Assembly (NCBI RefSeq): GCF_002266465.3
Contig: NZ_CP029427.2
Coordinates: forward strand, 5,768,501 to 5,832,500
Origin: Bradyrhizobium symbiodeficiens
GTDB taxonomy: Bacteria > Pseudomonadota > Alphaproteobacteria > Rhizobiales > Xanthobacteraceae
Direction: 5' to 3'
DNA length: 64,000 nucleotides
Both the position numbers and the translations under genes were made by a program. Numbering within the stretch: position 1 is the first letter of the stretch; each line of letters begins with the position of its first letter. Shown piece after piece: positions 43,268 to 51,656 of this stretch. Under the pieces are notes generated by a model. The model worked only from the letters and a program-made list of their open reading frames with translations, ran no database searches and was not told where the DNA came from.

Positions 43268-45535
43268 TCAACCCTTCTCCACTGACGCCTGCCTGGCGTC
43301 GCCGCTCGACACCAGCAGCACCGAGACCTTCGACTGCCGCAGCACGGCGTCAGCGACGCCGCCGAAGGAGAGATGATCGCCCTGGATGCGGTCGACGCCC
43401 ATGACGACGAGATCGACGTCGGTGGTGTCGATCTCGCGCAGGATCGCGCCTTCCGGCGCCCGGTTCACCCGCAGCGTCGTGGTGATGTCGACGTCGTAAC
43501 GGGCGGCGAGATCGCTGGTATCCTTGAGGATGCCCGCCTCCTGGCTGAGGCCGCGGGAAGCGCCGCGCTGCGCGCCCTTGTCGCGTGTGGTCGCGACATA
43601 GATCACCCGGAGTGAGCCGGAACCGGCCTGTGCCAGCGCCACCGCGATTTCGGCGCCGCGCTTGGAAACGCTGCTGCCGGACACGGGAACGAGGATGTTG
43701 AGGCCGTCGGGGTTCGGTTGCTTCAGGTGCTTGCCCTTGGCCGCGACGATGGCCATCGCTCCTTCGTACTGCGCGGCGATGTCGTCGATCCCGCGATCGA
43801 AGCGGTCCTTGCCGGCAACGACCTTGTCGATGCCGACGACCATGAGGTCGAAGCCCTTGCGTGCTTCCTCGGCGATGGTCTCGCCGAGCTCCGCGCGCCG
43901 CGCCCGGGTGACGATATCGACGCGGCCGGTGTCGTCCTCGGTGTTGGCGGACACCGCCTCGGCCGCCTTCTTCACCACGGCTTCGTGGCTCTCCTCCGCG
44001 CCGCGGCCCTTCTCCTGCTCTTTCGCGTTCTTTCCGATATGCAGCACGGTGATCGGCAGGCCGCGCATGCCGGCGATCAGGCCCGCGATGTGGGCGGCAA
44101 AGGTGGCGTTGACGCTCTCGTCCACCGCCAGCAACGGGCGCTCGAGATTGGCGACGAAGCCGCGCTTCTCGAACTCCTCCCGCTCCAGCCGTTCCTTCTC
44201 CTCCTTGTTCATCGGCAGCCTCGCCAGCGCCGCGCGCAGCATCGGCGGCATCGCCATCGTGGTCACGATCGCCATGGTGACGATCATCGTGAACAGGTTC
44301 TGGCTGAGCACACCAATGGACAGGCCGATGGTCGCGATGATCACCTCGGTCGAGCCGCGCGCGTTCATGCCGCTGGCGAGCGCCAGCGACTCCCGCCTGG
44401 TCAGGCCGCCCAAGGTACCGCCGACAAAGGCGCCGCCGAACTTGCCGACGCTGGCGATCACGACCAGAAGGCCGGTGAGCATCAGCAGATTGGGATCACG
44501 CAGCACCGACAGATCGGCGGCAAGGCCGGCGAGACCGAAGAACACCGGCATGAAGAAGCTGGAGATCAACCCGCGCAAACGCTCGTCGATCTGCCGCGTC
44601 AGGATCGGGGACTCCCCGACCAGGATGCCGGCGACGAACGCGCCCAGAACGGTATGCACGCCGATGGCATGCGTGATCATCGCCATCGCGCACATCAGCA
44701 GCAGGATTACGGTGATGACGGGCGCCGTGCTGACGAGATTGTCGTTGGCCCAGCGGATGAGCTGGAACACCAGGCGGCGGCCGATCGTGAAACTGACGGC
44801 GAGGAAGGCGAGCGTGCCCAGCACCGCTTTCGCCACCGAAGCGATATCCAGCGTGCCGTGCGAGGCGAGGCTGAAGATGACCGCGATGATGACCCAGCCG
44901 ATGGTGTCGTCGATGACAGCGGTCGCGACGATGATCTGGCCGACATTGCGGCGCATGAAATTCATCTCGCGTACCACCACCGCGACGATCTTCACGGAAG
45001 AAATCGACAGCGCGGTGCCCATGAACAGCGAGGCCACCAGTCGCGCTTGCGGATTGGGGAGCAGCGCATCGGGCAGAAACTCACCGAGCGCGAAGCCGCA
45101 GGCAAAGGGCACGAGGATGCCGGCGATCGAGATTGCGATCGCGGCCTTGCCGACCTTCTTCACCAGCTTGAGGTCGGTCTCCATGCCCGTGAGCAGCAGC
45201 AGAAGGAGGATGCCGACCTGAGCGATGCCGTCGATCATCGCCTTCTGCTCGGGCGTCTTCGGGAAGATCGCGGCTTGCGCCTCCGGCCAGATCCAGCCGA
45301 ACAGCGACGGCCCCAGGATGATGCCGGCAAGCAGTTCGCCGATCACCGAGGGTTGGCCAATCCGCTGCATGATCTCGCCGAGACCCCGCCCCACAGCAAT
45401 CAGCAGCACGATCTGCGCCACCAGCAGAAATTCGGACGGGCCGGACGACTTGCCCGTTTCAGCACCGGCCGCGATGGTGGTGAGCATAAGCGCCGCTAGG
45501 GCAAGCCCAGCCGGACGGAGCAGGCGCCATGGCAT
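43268..45535 (-). CDS. CPA2-family cation/proton antiporter with two universal-stress domains
   Basis: A 755-residue inner-membrane protein. About 13 hydrophobic segments span residues 5-430, with the first a signal-like helix. T-A-V-I-D-D-T-I-G-W-V carries the D-D pair expected of CPA2 exchangers, and A-S-G-M-N-A-R-G-S-T-E-V-I-I-A is another family motif. The cytosolic tail has two USP-like domains (about 475-610 and 630-745), the second with V-V-M-G-V-D-R-I-Q-G-D-H-L-S-F-G-G-V-A-D. Such tails bind ATP or nucleotides and gate transport. Na+/H+ or K+/H+ exchange is likely, the ion unknown. Confidence 0.92.
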   Translation of the reverse strand: MPWRLLRPAGLALAALMLTTIAAGAETGKSSGPSEFLLVAQIVLLIAVGRGLGEIMQRIGQPSVIGELLAGIILGPSLFGWIWPEAQAAIFPKTPEQKAMIDGIAQVGILLLLLLTGMETDLKLVKKVGKAAIAISIAGILVPFACGFALGEFLPDALLPNPQARLVASLFMGTALSISSVKIVAVVVREMNFMRRNVGQIIVATAVIDDTIGWVIIAVIFSLASHGTLDIASVAKAVLGTLAFLAVSFTIGRRLVFQLIRWANDNLVSTAPVITVILLLMCAMAMITHAIGVHTVLGAFVAGILVGESPILTRQIDERLRGLISSFFMPVFFGLAGLAADLSVLRDPNLLMLTGLLVVIASVGKFGGAFVGGTLGGLTRRESLALASGMNARGSTEVIIATIGLSIGVLSQNLFTMIVTMAIVTTMAMPPMLRAALARLPMNKEEKERLEREEFEKRGFVANLERPLLAVDESVNATFAAHIAGLIAGMRGLPITVLHIGKNAKEQEKGRGAEESHEAVVKKAAEAVSANTEDDTGRVDIVTRARRAELGETIAEEARKGFDLMVVGIDKVVAGKDRFDRGIDDIAAQYEGAMAIVAAKGKHLKQPNPDGLNILVPVSGSSVSKRGAEIAVALAQAGSGSLRVIYVATTRDKGAQRGASRGLSQEAGILKDTSDLAARYDVDITTTLRVNRAPEGAILREIDTTDVDLVVMGVDRIQGDHLSFGGVADAVLRQSKVSVLLVSSGDARQASVEKG

Positions 45536-45770
45536 GCAGTGATTTCCCCCTCACCCCGATCTCGGGGACACCGAAACAGAACCCGCGACGGGTGGGACGG
45601 GTTCCATGCAGGGCGGCGGCGTGCAACAGCAAAATCGTGAAAACAACCCCATGCACAGTAGGGATGGGGTTGAAAAGGCTCGAGAAAATTTCGGCCTTGC
45701 CGAGGCGGTTTGCGTCGTCGGGCAAAACAGGGGTAGAGTTTCATGATCGGCGGCGTGCGTGACGTGCCGC
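45536..45770. other. non-coding spacer with a CAACCCCAT hairpin, probable repeat element
   Basis: CAACCCCAT (45644-45652) pairs perfectly with ATGGGGTTG (45664-45672) around an 11-base loop. On the minus strand the stem is followed by TTTTCACG, so it may terminate a transcript reading right to left, such as from the MFS gene. A GATCTCGGGGACACCGAAAC segment lies upstream and a decayed CATTCCGGGG repeat at 45781-45882 downstream. Small open frames (for example one ending G-V-E-F-H-D-R-R) recur, as I recall, in other bradyrhizobial spacers. No gene is supported in 45536-45888. Confidence 0.5.
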
Positions 45771-45780
45771 TCCGTCTCCG

Positions 45781-45882
45781 GTCATTCCATGGCGTCGCGC
45801 AGCGACGGACCCGCTCCATTTCTCCGCAGTCTCTGCCGCCCGATGGAATCCGGGTTCGCGCTTACGCGCGCCCCGGAATGAC
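45781..45882. repeat. palindromic repeat with CATTCC arms, copy 4 (decayed)
   Basis: GTCATTCC (45781-45788) pairs with GGAATGAC (45875-45882). The GGGGCG part is mutated on the left (ATGGCG) but intact on the right (CGCCCCGGAATGAC), and the inner GGAATCCGGG arm is present. It lies just downstream of the MFS stop. Confidence 0.75.
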
Positions 45883-45888
45883 GGGACC

Positions 45889-47061
45889 TCATACCGGCTG
45901 CGGCGTCCGGATCTCGCGGGGCAGGATGATGGCGGCTGCGATGGCCAGCAGGCAGAGCGCGGCGAAGGCGTGCAGCATCGTGACGAAGCCGCCCTGCTCG
46001 TAGAGCCAGGCGACCAGGCCGACCGAGGCGCCGGCCGCGGTGAAGCCGATGAAATAGCGCACCGCATAGGCGCGCGAGCGCCACTCCTCGCTGGTGTATT
46101 TGCCGACCATGGCGTCATTGACCGTAACCTGCCCGAACGCGCCCATGACGATGCCGATCGAGACCAGGATCAGCGGCAGATTGTTCAGGCTGGCGGCCAG
46201 ATACAGGAACGGCGCCAGCATGAAGGACAGCGGCAGCGCCACCGTCTTGAGCGAGTAACGGTCGAGCAGGCGGCCGATCGTGTACTGCGTCATCGCACCG
46301 AACACGTAGACACAGGCCGCGATGACCCCCAGCAGCGCCGGGCTCCTGGTCAGATCCGCGAGCCGCTCCGCAAACAGCTTCGGCAGGGCCACGGTGACGG
46401 CGTTGAACGTCGTGGAGATCGCGATCACCACGATCAGCAGCGACAGCACCACGCGCCACATGTCCTGCTTTGCCACCCGCGCCTGCGCCGCCGCCTGCTT
46501 CGAACCCTTGCGGTCTTCGTGGACGACCAGCATCGCAAAGGCGATGCCGATCAGGATGGTAACGATGCCGGGCACGATGAAGGCGAAACGCCAGCCGAAA
46601 TACTGGCCGATCACGCCTGTCACCAGCGCCGAGGAGGCCACGCCGAGATTGCCCCAGACACCGTTGATGCCCATCTCGCGGCCGAGCCGGTCGGCATAGG
46701 ACACGATCATGGCGGTGCCGACGGGATGGTAGATGGAGGCGAAGATGCCGATCGCGAGCAGCGCTGCGCCGAGTTGTGCCGGGGTCTGCACGAAGCCGAC
46801 CGAGATCATGGACGCTCCGATGCCGACGAAGAAGATCAGCATCATGTGGCGGCGGCTCCAGCGGTCACCGAGCCAGCCGGTGAGCAGCGAGCCCGCCCCG
46901 AAAGCCACGAAGCCGGGCGTCGCATAAGGCAAAAGTTCCGAATAGGCCATGCCGAGCGCCGGCCCCATGATGATGACGGCCGCGGCGAAGATCAGCATCG
47001 CATAATGGTCGATGAAATGGCCTGCGTTGACGAAACCGATCACCCGGCTGGGGCTGTTCAT
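45889..47061 (-). CDS. MFS exporter (fosmidomycin-resistance-like)
   Basis: A 390-residue inner-membrane protein with about 12 transmembrane segments. The loop 2-3 motif reads G-W-L-G-D-R-W-S-R-R-H-M-M, a G-x-x-x-D-R-x-x-R-R variant of the MFS signature. G-H-F-I-D-H-Y in the first segment and S-I-Y-H-P-V-G-T-A-M resemble the Fsr group. It would export a small drug or metabolite by proton antiport. An AraC regulator gene lies divergent 53 bases away and probably controls it. Confidence 0.88.
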   Translation of the reverse strand: MNSPSRVIGFVNAGHFIDHYAMLIFAAAVIIMGPALGMAYSELLPYATPGFVAFGAGSLLTGWLGDRWSRRHMMLIFFVGIGASMISVGFVQTPAQLGAALLAIGIFASIYHPVGTAMIVSYADRLGREMGINGVWGNLGVASSALVTGVIGQYFGWRFAFIVPGIVTILIGIAFAMLVVHEDRKGSKQAAAQARVAKQDMWRVVLSLLIVVIAISTTFNAVTVALPKLFAERLADLTRSPALLGVIAACVYVFGAMTQYTIGRLLDRYSLKTVALPLSFMLAPFLYLAASLNNLPLILVSIGIVMGAFGQVTVNDAMVGKYTSEEWRSRAYAVRYFIGFTAAGASVGLVAWLYEQGGFVTMLHAFAALCLLAIAAAIILPREIRTPQPV

Positions 47062-47114
47062 TTCCCGAATCCTCTCCTGCTCCGAAATGAGTTATATCTC
47101 CTCCCCATGACGGG

Positions 47115-47939
47115 ATGCTGCCAATGACTGTCTTGGAAAGGCCAATGTTGGAAACGCCAACCCTGCGGGAGGTCCGGAGCAACCACCGCTCGCCCGCGGG
47201 CGTCCACCTGGTTGCGCGCGACTATCCGAGAGGTTTGCGGATCGATCCGCATTTGCACCGCGAGGCGCAGCTGATCTATGCGGCCAGGGGCACCATGCAG
47301 GTGACGACGCCCGGCGGCCGCTGGCTGGTGCCGCCGGACCGCGCCGTGTGGGTGCCGGCCGGGCTCGAGCACGCCATCGACCTGCTCGCCGACATCGAGA
47401 TGCGCACGCTGTATTTCGACCTGTCCTGGCTGAAGCGCGAGCAGCGCTATGACGGCCTGACCCGGGAATTCGTGGTGCGGGTGTCGCCGCTGCTCAACCA
47501 GGCGATCCTCGCGCTGTTCGACGCGCGCAACACCGAAGAGCGCACCGAGCTCCTGGTGCGGCTCGTGATGCTGGAATTGCACCAGGCCGAGGATTCCGCG
47601 ACCTTCGTGCCGCTGCCGCACGAACCGCGCTGCCGCCGCGCCGCCATGATCGTGCTCGACGATCCCACCGGCCTGCACGACATCGACACGCTGGCGCGCG
47701 AGGTCGGCACCTCCGCGCGGACGCTGTCGCGGCTGTTCTCGACCGAGACCCAGCTGAGCTTCAAGAGCTGGTGCCAGCGTGCGCGGATTGCCGCCGCGAT
47801 CCAGCGCTTGTCGACGGAGGCCGGCGTGTCGGTCAAGCAGCTCGCGACCCAACTCGGTTATGCCAGCGTGCCGGCGTTCTCGGCCGCCTTCCGTCAGGTG
47901 ACGGGGCGGACGCCGACGGAGTTTGCGGGGAAGGGGTAG
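47115..47939 (+). CDS. AraC-family regulator with N-terminal cupin sensor
   Basis: A DNA-binding protein of 264-274 residues depending on the start. ATG candidates are 47115, 47124 and 47145 (MLETPTLREVRS); the last has the best ribosome site (GGAAAGG, 6 bases upstream). The cupin sensor (about 25-120) has I-D-P-H-L-H-R-E-A-Q-L-I-Y and L-V-P-P-D-R-A-V-W-V-P-A-G-L-E-H. The C-terminal double HTH is I-D-T-L-A-R-E-V-G-T-S-A-R-T-L-S-R and V-K-Q-L-A-T-Q-L-G-Y-A. Divergent from the MFS gene over a 53-base spacer, it most likely regulates the exporter in response to a ligand. Confidence 0.87.
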   Translation: MLPMTVLERPMLETPTLREVRSNHRSPAGVHLVARDYPRGLRIDPHLHREAQLIYAARGTMQVTTPGGRWLVPPDRAVWVPAGLEHAIDLLADIEMRTLYFDLSWLKREQRYDGLTREFVVRVSPLLNQAILALFDARNTEERTELLVRLVMLELHQAEDSATFVPLPHEPRCRRAAMIVLDDPTGLHDIDTLAREVGTSARTLSRLFSTETQLSFKSWCQRARIAAAIQRLSTEAGVSVKQLATQLGYASVPAFSAAFRQVTGRTPTEFAGKG

Positions 47940-47967
47940 CCCTCCACGACATTGCGAGCACAGGTCT

Positions 47968-48060
47968 CGTAGGGTGGGCAAAGCGGAAGCGTGCCCACGA
48001 CCTCCTTCGCTGCTGTCAGAGATCGTGGACACGGCGCTTTGCACCTTTGCCCACCCTACG
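47968..48060. repeat. palindromic repeat with CGTAGGGTGGGCAAAG arms
   Basis: CGTAGGGTGGGCAAAG (47968-47983) is the exact inverse complement of CTTTGCCCACCCTACG (48045-48060), a 16-bp perfect stem. It sits in the 297-base spacer between the AraC and malonyl-CoA decarboxylase genes, where I see no other feature. The outer 11 bases match the arm at 13775-13789. Confidence 0.88.
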
Positions 48061-48236
48061 GGAGCTTGCCCGGGGTGAGCACGCCCAACCCCATCAACAC
48101 CCACACCCAACATGCCGCCATTCTCGAAACGCACGGCCCGACTAAAGTTGCCGCATTCCTCCGCTGGATTGTGATCGGCTTCCGCCCAAATCCCGTGTAA
48201 ACTTCCGCAACGCACAAACCCGATCCGAAAGTCCCG

Positions 48237-49589
48237 ATGGCCAACGCCTTCTTCTCCGACCTGCTCGCCACCATCTCCGATCGCGGCCGCACGCTGCTTC
48301 GTCGCGGCGATTCCGCCGACACCAAAAGGGATGCCGATGGGCTGATCGAGCTCTGCGATGCGCTGCTGTCGGGCCGCGGCGAGGCATCGGGCATTGCCAT
48401 CGCGCGTGATGTGCTCGACATTTACCAGGGACTGGATGCGGCAGGACGCCGCGCCTTTTTCGAAGGCCTCGTGCGCGATTTCGGGCCGGACCGGGAACGC
48501 CTGTCAAAGGCGATCGAGAAGTGGCGCGACAAGCCGAGCGACGAGGACGCAAGCTCGCTGCATTTCGCCTCGGAGCCGCGGCGGCAGGAACTGATCCGCC
48601 GGCTCAACCGCGCGCCGGGCGGCACCGGCGATCTCGTCGCCATGCGCGCCGACCTGCTCGGCATGATGAAAGGCCACACCGATTTCGCCGCGCTCGATCG
48701 CGACGTCTCGCATCTGCTGTCTTCGTGGTTCAACAGGGGGTTTCTCGTGCTGCGCCGGATTGACTGGTCGACCCCGGCCAACATCCTCGAAAAGATCATC
48801 CGCTACGAAGCGGTTCATGAGATCAGCGACTGGGACGATTTGCGCCGCCGCCTCGATCCGGTCGATCGCCGCTGCTATGCCTTCTTCCATCCCGCCATGG
48901 TCGACGAGCCCCTGATCTTCGTCGAGGTGGCGCTGACCGAGACGATCCCCGGCGCGATTCAACCGCTGCTCGCGGTCGATCGCCAGCACCTGCCGATCGA
49001 GCGCGCCCGCACCGCGGTGTTCTATTCGATCTCCAACACCCAGCGCGGGCTCGGCGGCATCTCGTTCGGCAGCTTCCTGATCAAGCAGGTGGTCGAGGAG
49101 TTGCGCCGTGAACTGCCAAAGCTTGACACCTTCGTGACGCTGTCGCCGGTGCCGGGCTTCATGCAGTGGGTGAAGCAGGACAAAGACCTGCCGCTGACGG
49201 ACGAGGATCGCGAGGTCCTGAAGCGCCTCGACGATCCCAAATGGTTCGAGAACCCCGAGACGACCACGTTGCTGCGCGCTGTGATCGAGCCGCTTGCGGC
49301 GCATTACTTCCTGAAGGCGCGCACGCCGAAGGGCAAACTGATCGATTCCGTCGCCCGCTTCCATCTCGGCAACGGCGCCCGGCTTGAACGCATCAACTGG
49401 CTCGGTGACCTCTCGCCGAAGGGCGTGCGCGAGTCGGCCGGCGTCATGGTCAACTATCTCTACCGCCTCGACGACATCGAGAAGAACCACGAGGCCTATG
49501 CCAACGACGGCGAGGTCGTGGCGTCGAGCGCAGTGAAAAAGCTGCTAAAGAGCGAAGGGCGACGGTTGCTGGATATGCGGTTGTCGTAA
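48237..49589 (+). CDS. matA: malonyl-CoA decarboxylase
   Basis: A 450-residue enzyme converting malonyl-CoA to acetyl-CoA and CO2. The helical N-terminal domain (about 1-160) is followed by the acetyltransferase-like catalytic domain. Recognisable conserved stretches are F-F-H-P-A-M-V-D-E-P-L-I-F-V-E-V-A-L, G-G-I-S-F-G-S-F-L-I-K-Q-V and F-H-L-G-N-G-A-R-L-E-R-I-N-W, which hold the catalytic Ser and His. There is no targeting peptide, as expected for a bacterial enzyme. In rhizobia the enzyme works with MatB and MatC on malonate, but no matB or matC lies here, so the gene symbol rests on the family alone and its job may be control of malonyl-CoA level. Confidence 0.94.
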   Translation: MANAFFSDLLATISDRGRTLLRRGDSADTKRDADGLIELCDALLSGRGEASGIAIARDVLDIYQGLDAAGRRAFFEGLVRDFGPDRERLSKAIEKWRDKPSDEDASSLHFASEPRRQELIRRLNRAPGGTGDLVAMRADLLGMMKGHTDFAALDRDVSHLLSSWFNRGFLVLRRIDWSTPANILEKIIRYEAVHEISDWDDLRRRLDPVDRRCYAFFHPAMVDEPLIFVEVALTETIPGAIQPLLAVDRQHLPIERARTAVFYSISNTQRGLGGISFGSFLIKQVVEELRRELPKLDTFVTLSPVPGFMQWVKQDKDLPLTDEDREVLKRLDDPKWFENPETTTLLRAVIEPLAAHYFLKARTPKGKLIDSVARFHLGNGARLERINWLGDLSPKGVRESAGVMVNYLYRLDDIEKNHEAYANDGEVVASSAVKKLLKSEGRRLLDMRLS

Positions 49590-49678
49590 GCCTCATACTC
49601 AGTCGTCGTCCCGGATCGGCGCGCGCTTAAGGCGCGCTTGTCCGCGACAACAGCGAGTGCGGAGCGGCCGTCCGCCCC

Positions 49679-50848
49679 TTACTCCGCCAGCGCCTTCATT
49701 TCCTTGTAGAGATCGGACTTGCCTTCGAAGCCGATGCCGGGGAGATCAGGCATGGTGATGTGGCCGCTCTCGACGCGCACGCCGTCGGGGAAGCCGCCGT
49801 AGGGCTGGAACAAATCGGGATAGCTCTCGTTGCCGCCGAGCCCCAGTCCGGCGGCGATGTTGAGCGACATCTGGTGGCCGCCGTGGGGGATGCAGCGGCT
49901 GGGAGACCAGCCGTGGGTCTTCAGCACTTCCAGCGTGCGCTGGTATTCGCACAGGCCATAGGACAGCGCGCAGTCGAATTGCAGCCAGTCGCGGTCGGGG
50001 CGCATGCCGCCGTAGCGGATCAGATTGCGGGCATCCTGGTGGCTGAACAGGTTTTCGCCTGTGGCCATCGGGCCCGGATAGAATTCGGCGAGCGCGGCCT
50101 GCAGCGCGTAGTCGAGGGGATCGCCGACCTCCTCGTACCAGAACAAAGGATAGTCGCGCAGCATCTTGGCGTAGGCGATGCCGGTCTCGAGATTGAAGCG
50201 GCCGTTGGCGTCGACCGCGAGCTGCGCGTCGTTGCCGATCTCCTTCAGCACCGCCTCGATGCGGGTGCGATCGTCTTCGATCGACGCGCCGCCGATCTTC
50301 ATCTTGACGACGTTGTAGCCGCGGTCGAGATAGCCGCGCATCTCGGCGCGCAGCATCGAGAGATCCTTGCCGGGATAGTAATAGCCGCCGGCGGCGTAGA
50401 CGAACACGCGCGGATTGGCTTTGACGCCGTGACGTTCGGCGAGCAAACGAAACAGCGGCTTGCCCGCGATCTTCGCCACCGCGTCCCACACCGCCATGTC
50501 GATGGTGCCGACCGCAACCGAGCGCTCGCCGTGGCCGCCCGGCTTCTCGTTGGTCATCATCGCGGCCCAGACCTTGTCGGGGTCGAGATTGTCGCCGGCG
50601 GCATTCAAGAGCGACTTCGGATCAGCGTCCGTGATGCGCGAAGCAAAGCGCTCGCGGATCAGGCCGCCCTGCCCGTAGCGGCCGTTGGAATTGAAGCCGT
50701 AGCCGACGACGCGCTTGCCGTCGCGCACGACGTCGGTGACGACAGCGACCAGGCTCGTCGTCATCCTGCTGAAGTCGATATAGGCGTTGCGGATCGGCGA
50801 TGAGATCGGCTTGGTGATCTCGCGGACGTCGACGATGCGGACGGACAT
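49679..50848 (-). CDS. tarD: D(-)-tartrate dehydratase, enolase superfamily
   Basis: A 389-residue cytosolic enzyme that eliminates water from D-tartrate to form oxaloacetate, with Mg2+. The residue pattern agrees with the Bradyrhizobium japonicum enzyme as I know it: K182-M-K184 (VVKMKIG), metal ligands D213 (VDAN), E239 (WYEE) and E265 (TGEN), and general base H322 (IPHGGHQ). The length of 389 is also identical. The N-terminal capping domain begins MSVRIVDVREITKPISSP. It stands alone on its strand after a 90-base spacer; no tartrate transporter is adjacent, so how substrate enters is not shown here. Confidence 0.93.
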   Translation of the reverse strand: MSVRIVDVREITKPISSPIRNAYIDFSRMTTSLVAVVTDVVRDGKRVVGYGFNSNGRYGQGGLIRERFASRITDADPKSLLNAAGDNLDPDKVWAAMMTNEKPGGHGERSVAVGTIDMAVWDAVAKIAGKPLFRLLAERHGVKANPRVFVYAAGGYYYPGKDLSMLRAEMRGYLDRGYNVVKMKIGGASIEDDRTRIEAVLKEIGNDAQLAVDANGRFNLETGIAYAKMLRDYPLFWYEEVGDPLDYALQAALAEFYPGPMATGENLFSHQDARNLIRYGGMRPDRDWLQFDCALSYGLCEYQRTLEVLKTHGWSPSRCIPHGGHQMSLNIAAGLGLGGNESYPDLFQPYGGFPDGVRVESGHITMPDLPGIGFEGKSDLYKEMKALAE

Positions 50849-50923
50849 GTTCTCTCTTCCTGGCTAGCTCTCTCCGCTCGTCATGGCCGGGCTTGACGAC
50901 TGACTACCGAGCGACGGGCAGGC

Positions 50924-51181
50924 TTACTTCTTGTCCCTGAAATACGGCTCCACGGGACCATGCACCTTGATGGTCAGCGGGTTGCCGTGGCGGTCCTTGG
51001 CGGTTCCTGCGGTGACGCGGACCCAGCCTTCGCTGATGCAGTACTCTTCGACATTGGTCTTCTCGACGCCCTTGAAGCGGATGCCGACGTCGCGCGCCAG
51101 AATGTCCGCGTTGTAAAAGGGGCTGTTCGGATCGACCGACAGGCGGTCCGGAAATTCGTCGCTCATGATTGTCTCGCTCAT
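50924..51181 (-). CDS. DUF3297 family small protein
   Basis: An 85-residue cytosolic protein. D-R-L-S-V-D-P-N-S-P-F-Y and R-F-K-G-V-E-K-T-N-V-E-E-Y-C are the DUF3297 signature; the function of the family is unknown. The ATG at 51181 overlaps the TGA of the glutathione peroxidase gene by 4 bases (ATGA), so translation is coupled; the family-typical start could also be 51166 (MSDEFPDRLS). The extended frame to 51286 lies inside the peroxidase gene and is not plausible. Confidence 0.87.
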   Translation of the reverse strand: MSETIMSDEFPDRLSVDPNSPFYNADILARDVGIRFKGVEKTNVEEYCISEGWVRVTAGTAKDRHGNPLTIKVHGPVEPYFRDKK

Positions 51182-51654
51182 AACAGGGTCTCGATTTGAT
51201 GGCGCAATCCTTCGGGCCGTGCGGTCGGTGCGTAGCGCGCGACCACCTTGCCGGCACGGTCCACCAGGAATTTGGTGAAATTCCATTTGATGGAGGCGCC
51301 CAGCAGGCCAGATTGCTGGTGTTTCAGGTACTCATACAGAGGGTGCGCATGGGCGCCGTTGACGTCGATCTTCTCGAACAGGGGAAAGGTGACGTCGTAA
51401 TTGGTCGAGCAGAACGCCTGGATCTCGCTTGCCGGCCCAGGCTCCTGCGCGCCGAACTGGTTGCAGGGAAAACCGAGCACGGAGAAGCCCCGCGGCGAGA
51501 GATCGCGATGCAGATCCTCCAGACCACGATATTGCGGCGTGAAGCCGCATTTGCTCGCGGTGTTGACGATCAGCAGCACCTGCCCCTCGAAACGCTTCAG
51601 GGCGACCTCCTCGCCGGCCAGCGAGTTGGCCTTGAAGTCGTAGATGGCGGACAT
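51178..51654 (-). CDS. glutathione peroxidase (thioredoxin-fold, Cys type)
   Basis: A 158-residue cytosolic peroxidase. The peroxidatic Cys36 is in NTASKCGFTPQY, Gln66 in FPCNQFGAQEPG, and Trp124/Asn125 in KWNFTKFLVD, a complete catalytic tetrad with Cys instead of Sec. The protein removes hydroperoxides with glutathione or thioredoxin. It lies 2 bases downstream of the amidase gene and is overlapped by the DUF3297 gene, forming a three-gene operon read right to left. Confidence 0.95.
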   Translation of the reverse strand: MSAIYDFKANSLAGEEVALKRFEGQVLLIVNTASKCGFTPQYRGLEDLHRDLSPRGFSVLGFPCNQFGAQEPGPASEIQAFCSTNYDVTFPLFEKIDVNGAHAHPLYEYLKHQQSGLLGASIKWNFTKFLVDRAGKVVARYAPTARPEGLRHQIETLL

Positions 51655-51656
51655 CG

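Noticed and set aside
43662..45221. 519-codon open frame antisense to the CPA2 antiporter gene
   Set aside because: Shadow of a high-GC gene. Ser/Thr/Arg/Met-rich without domains, while the opposite strand has a full antiporter.
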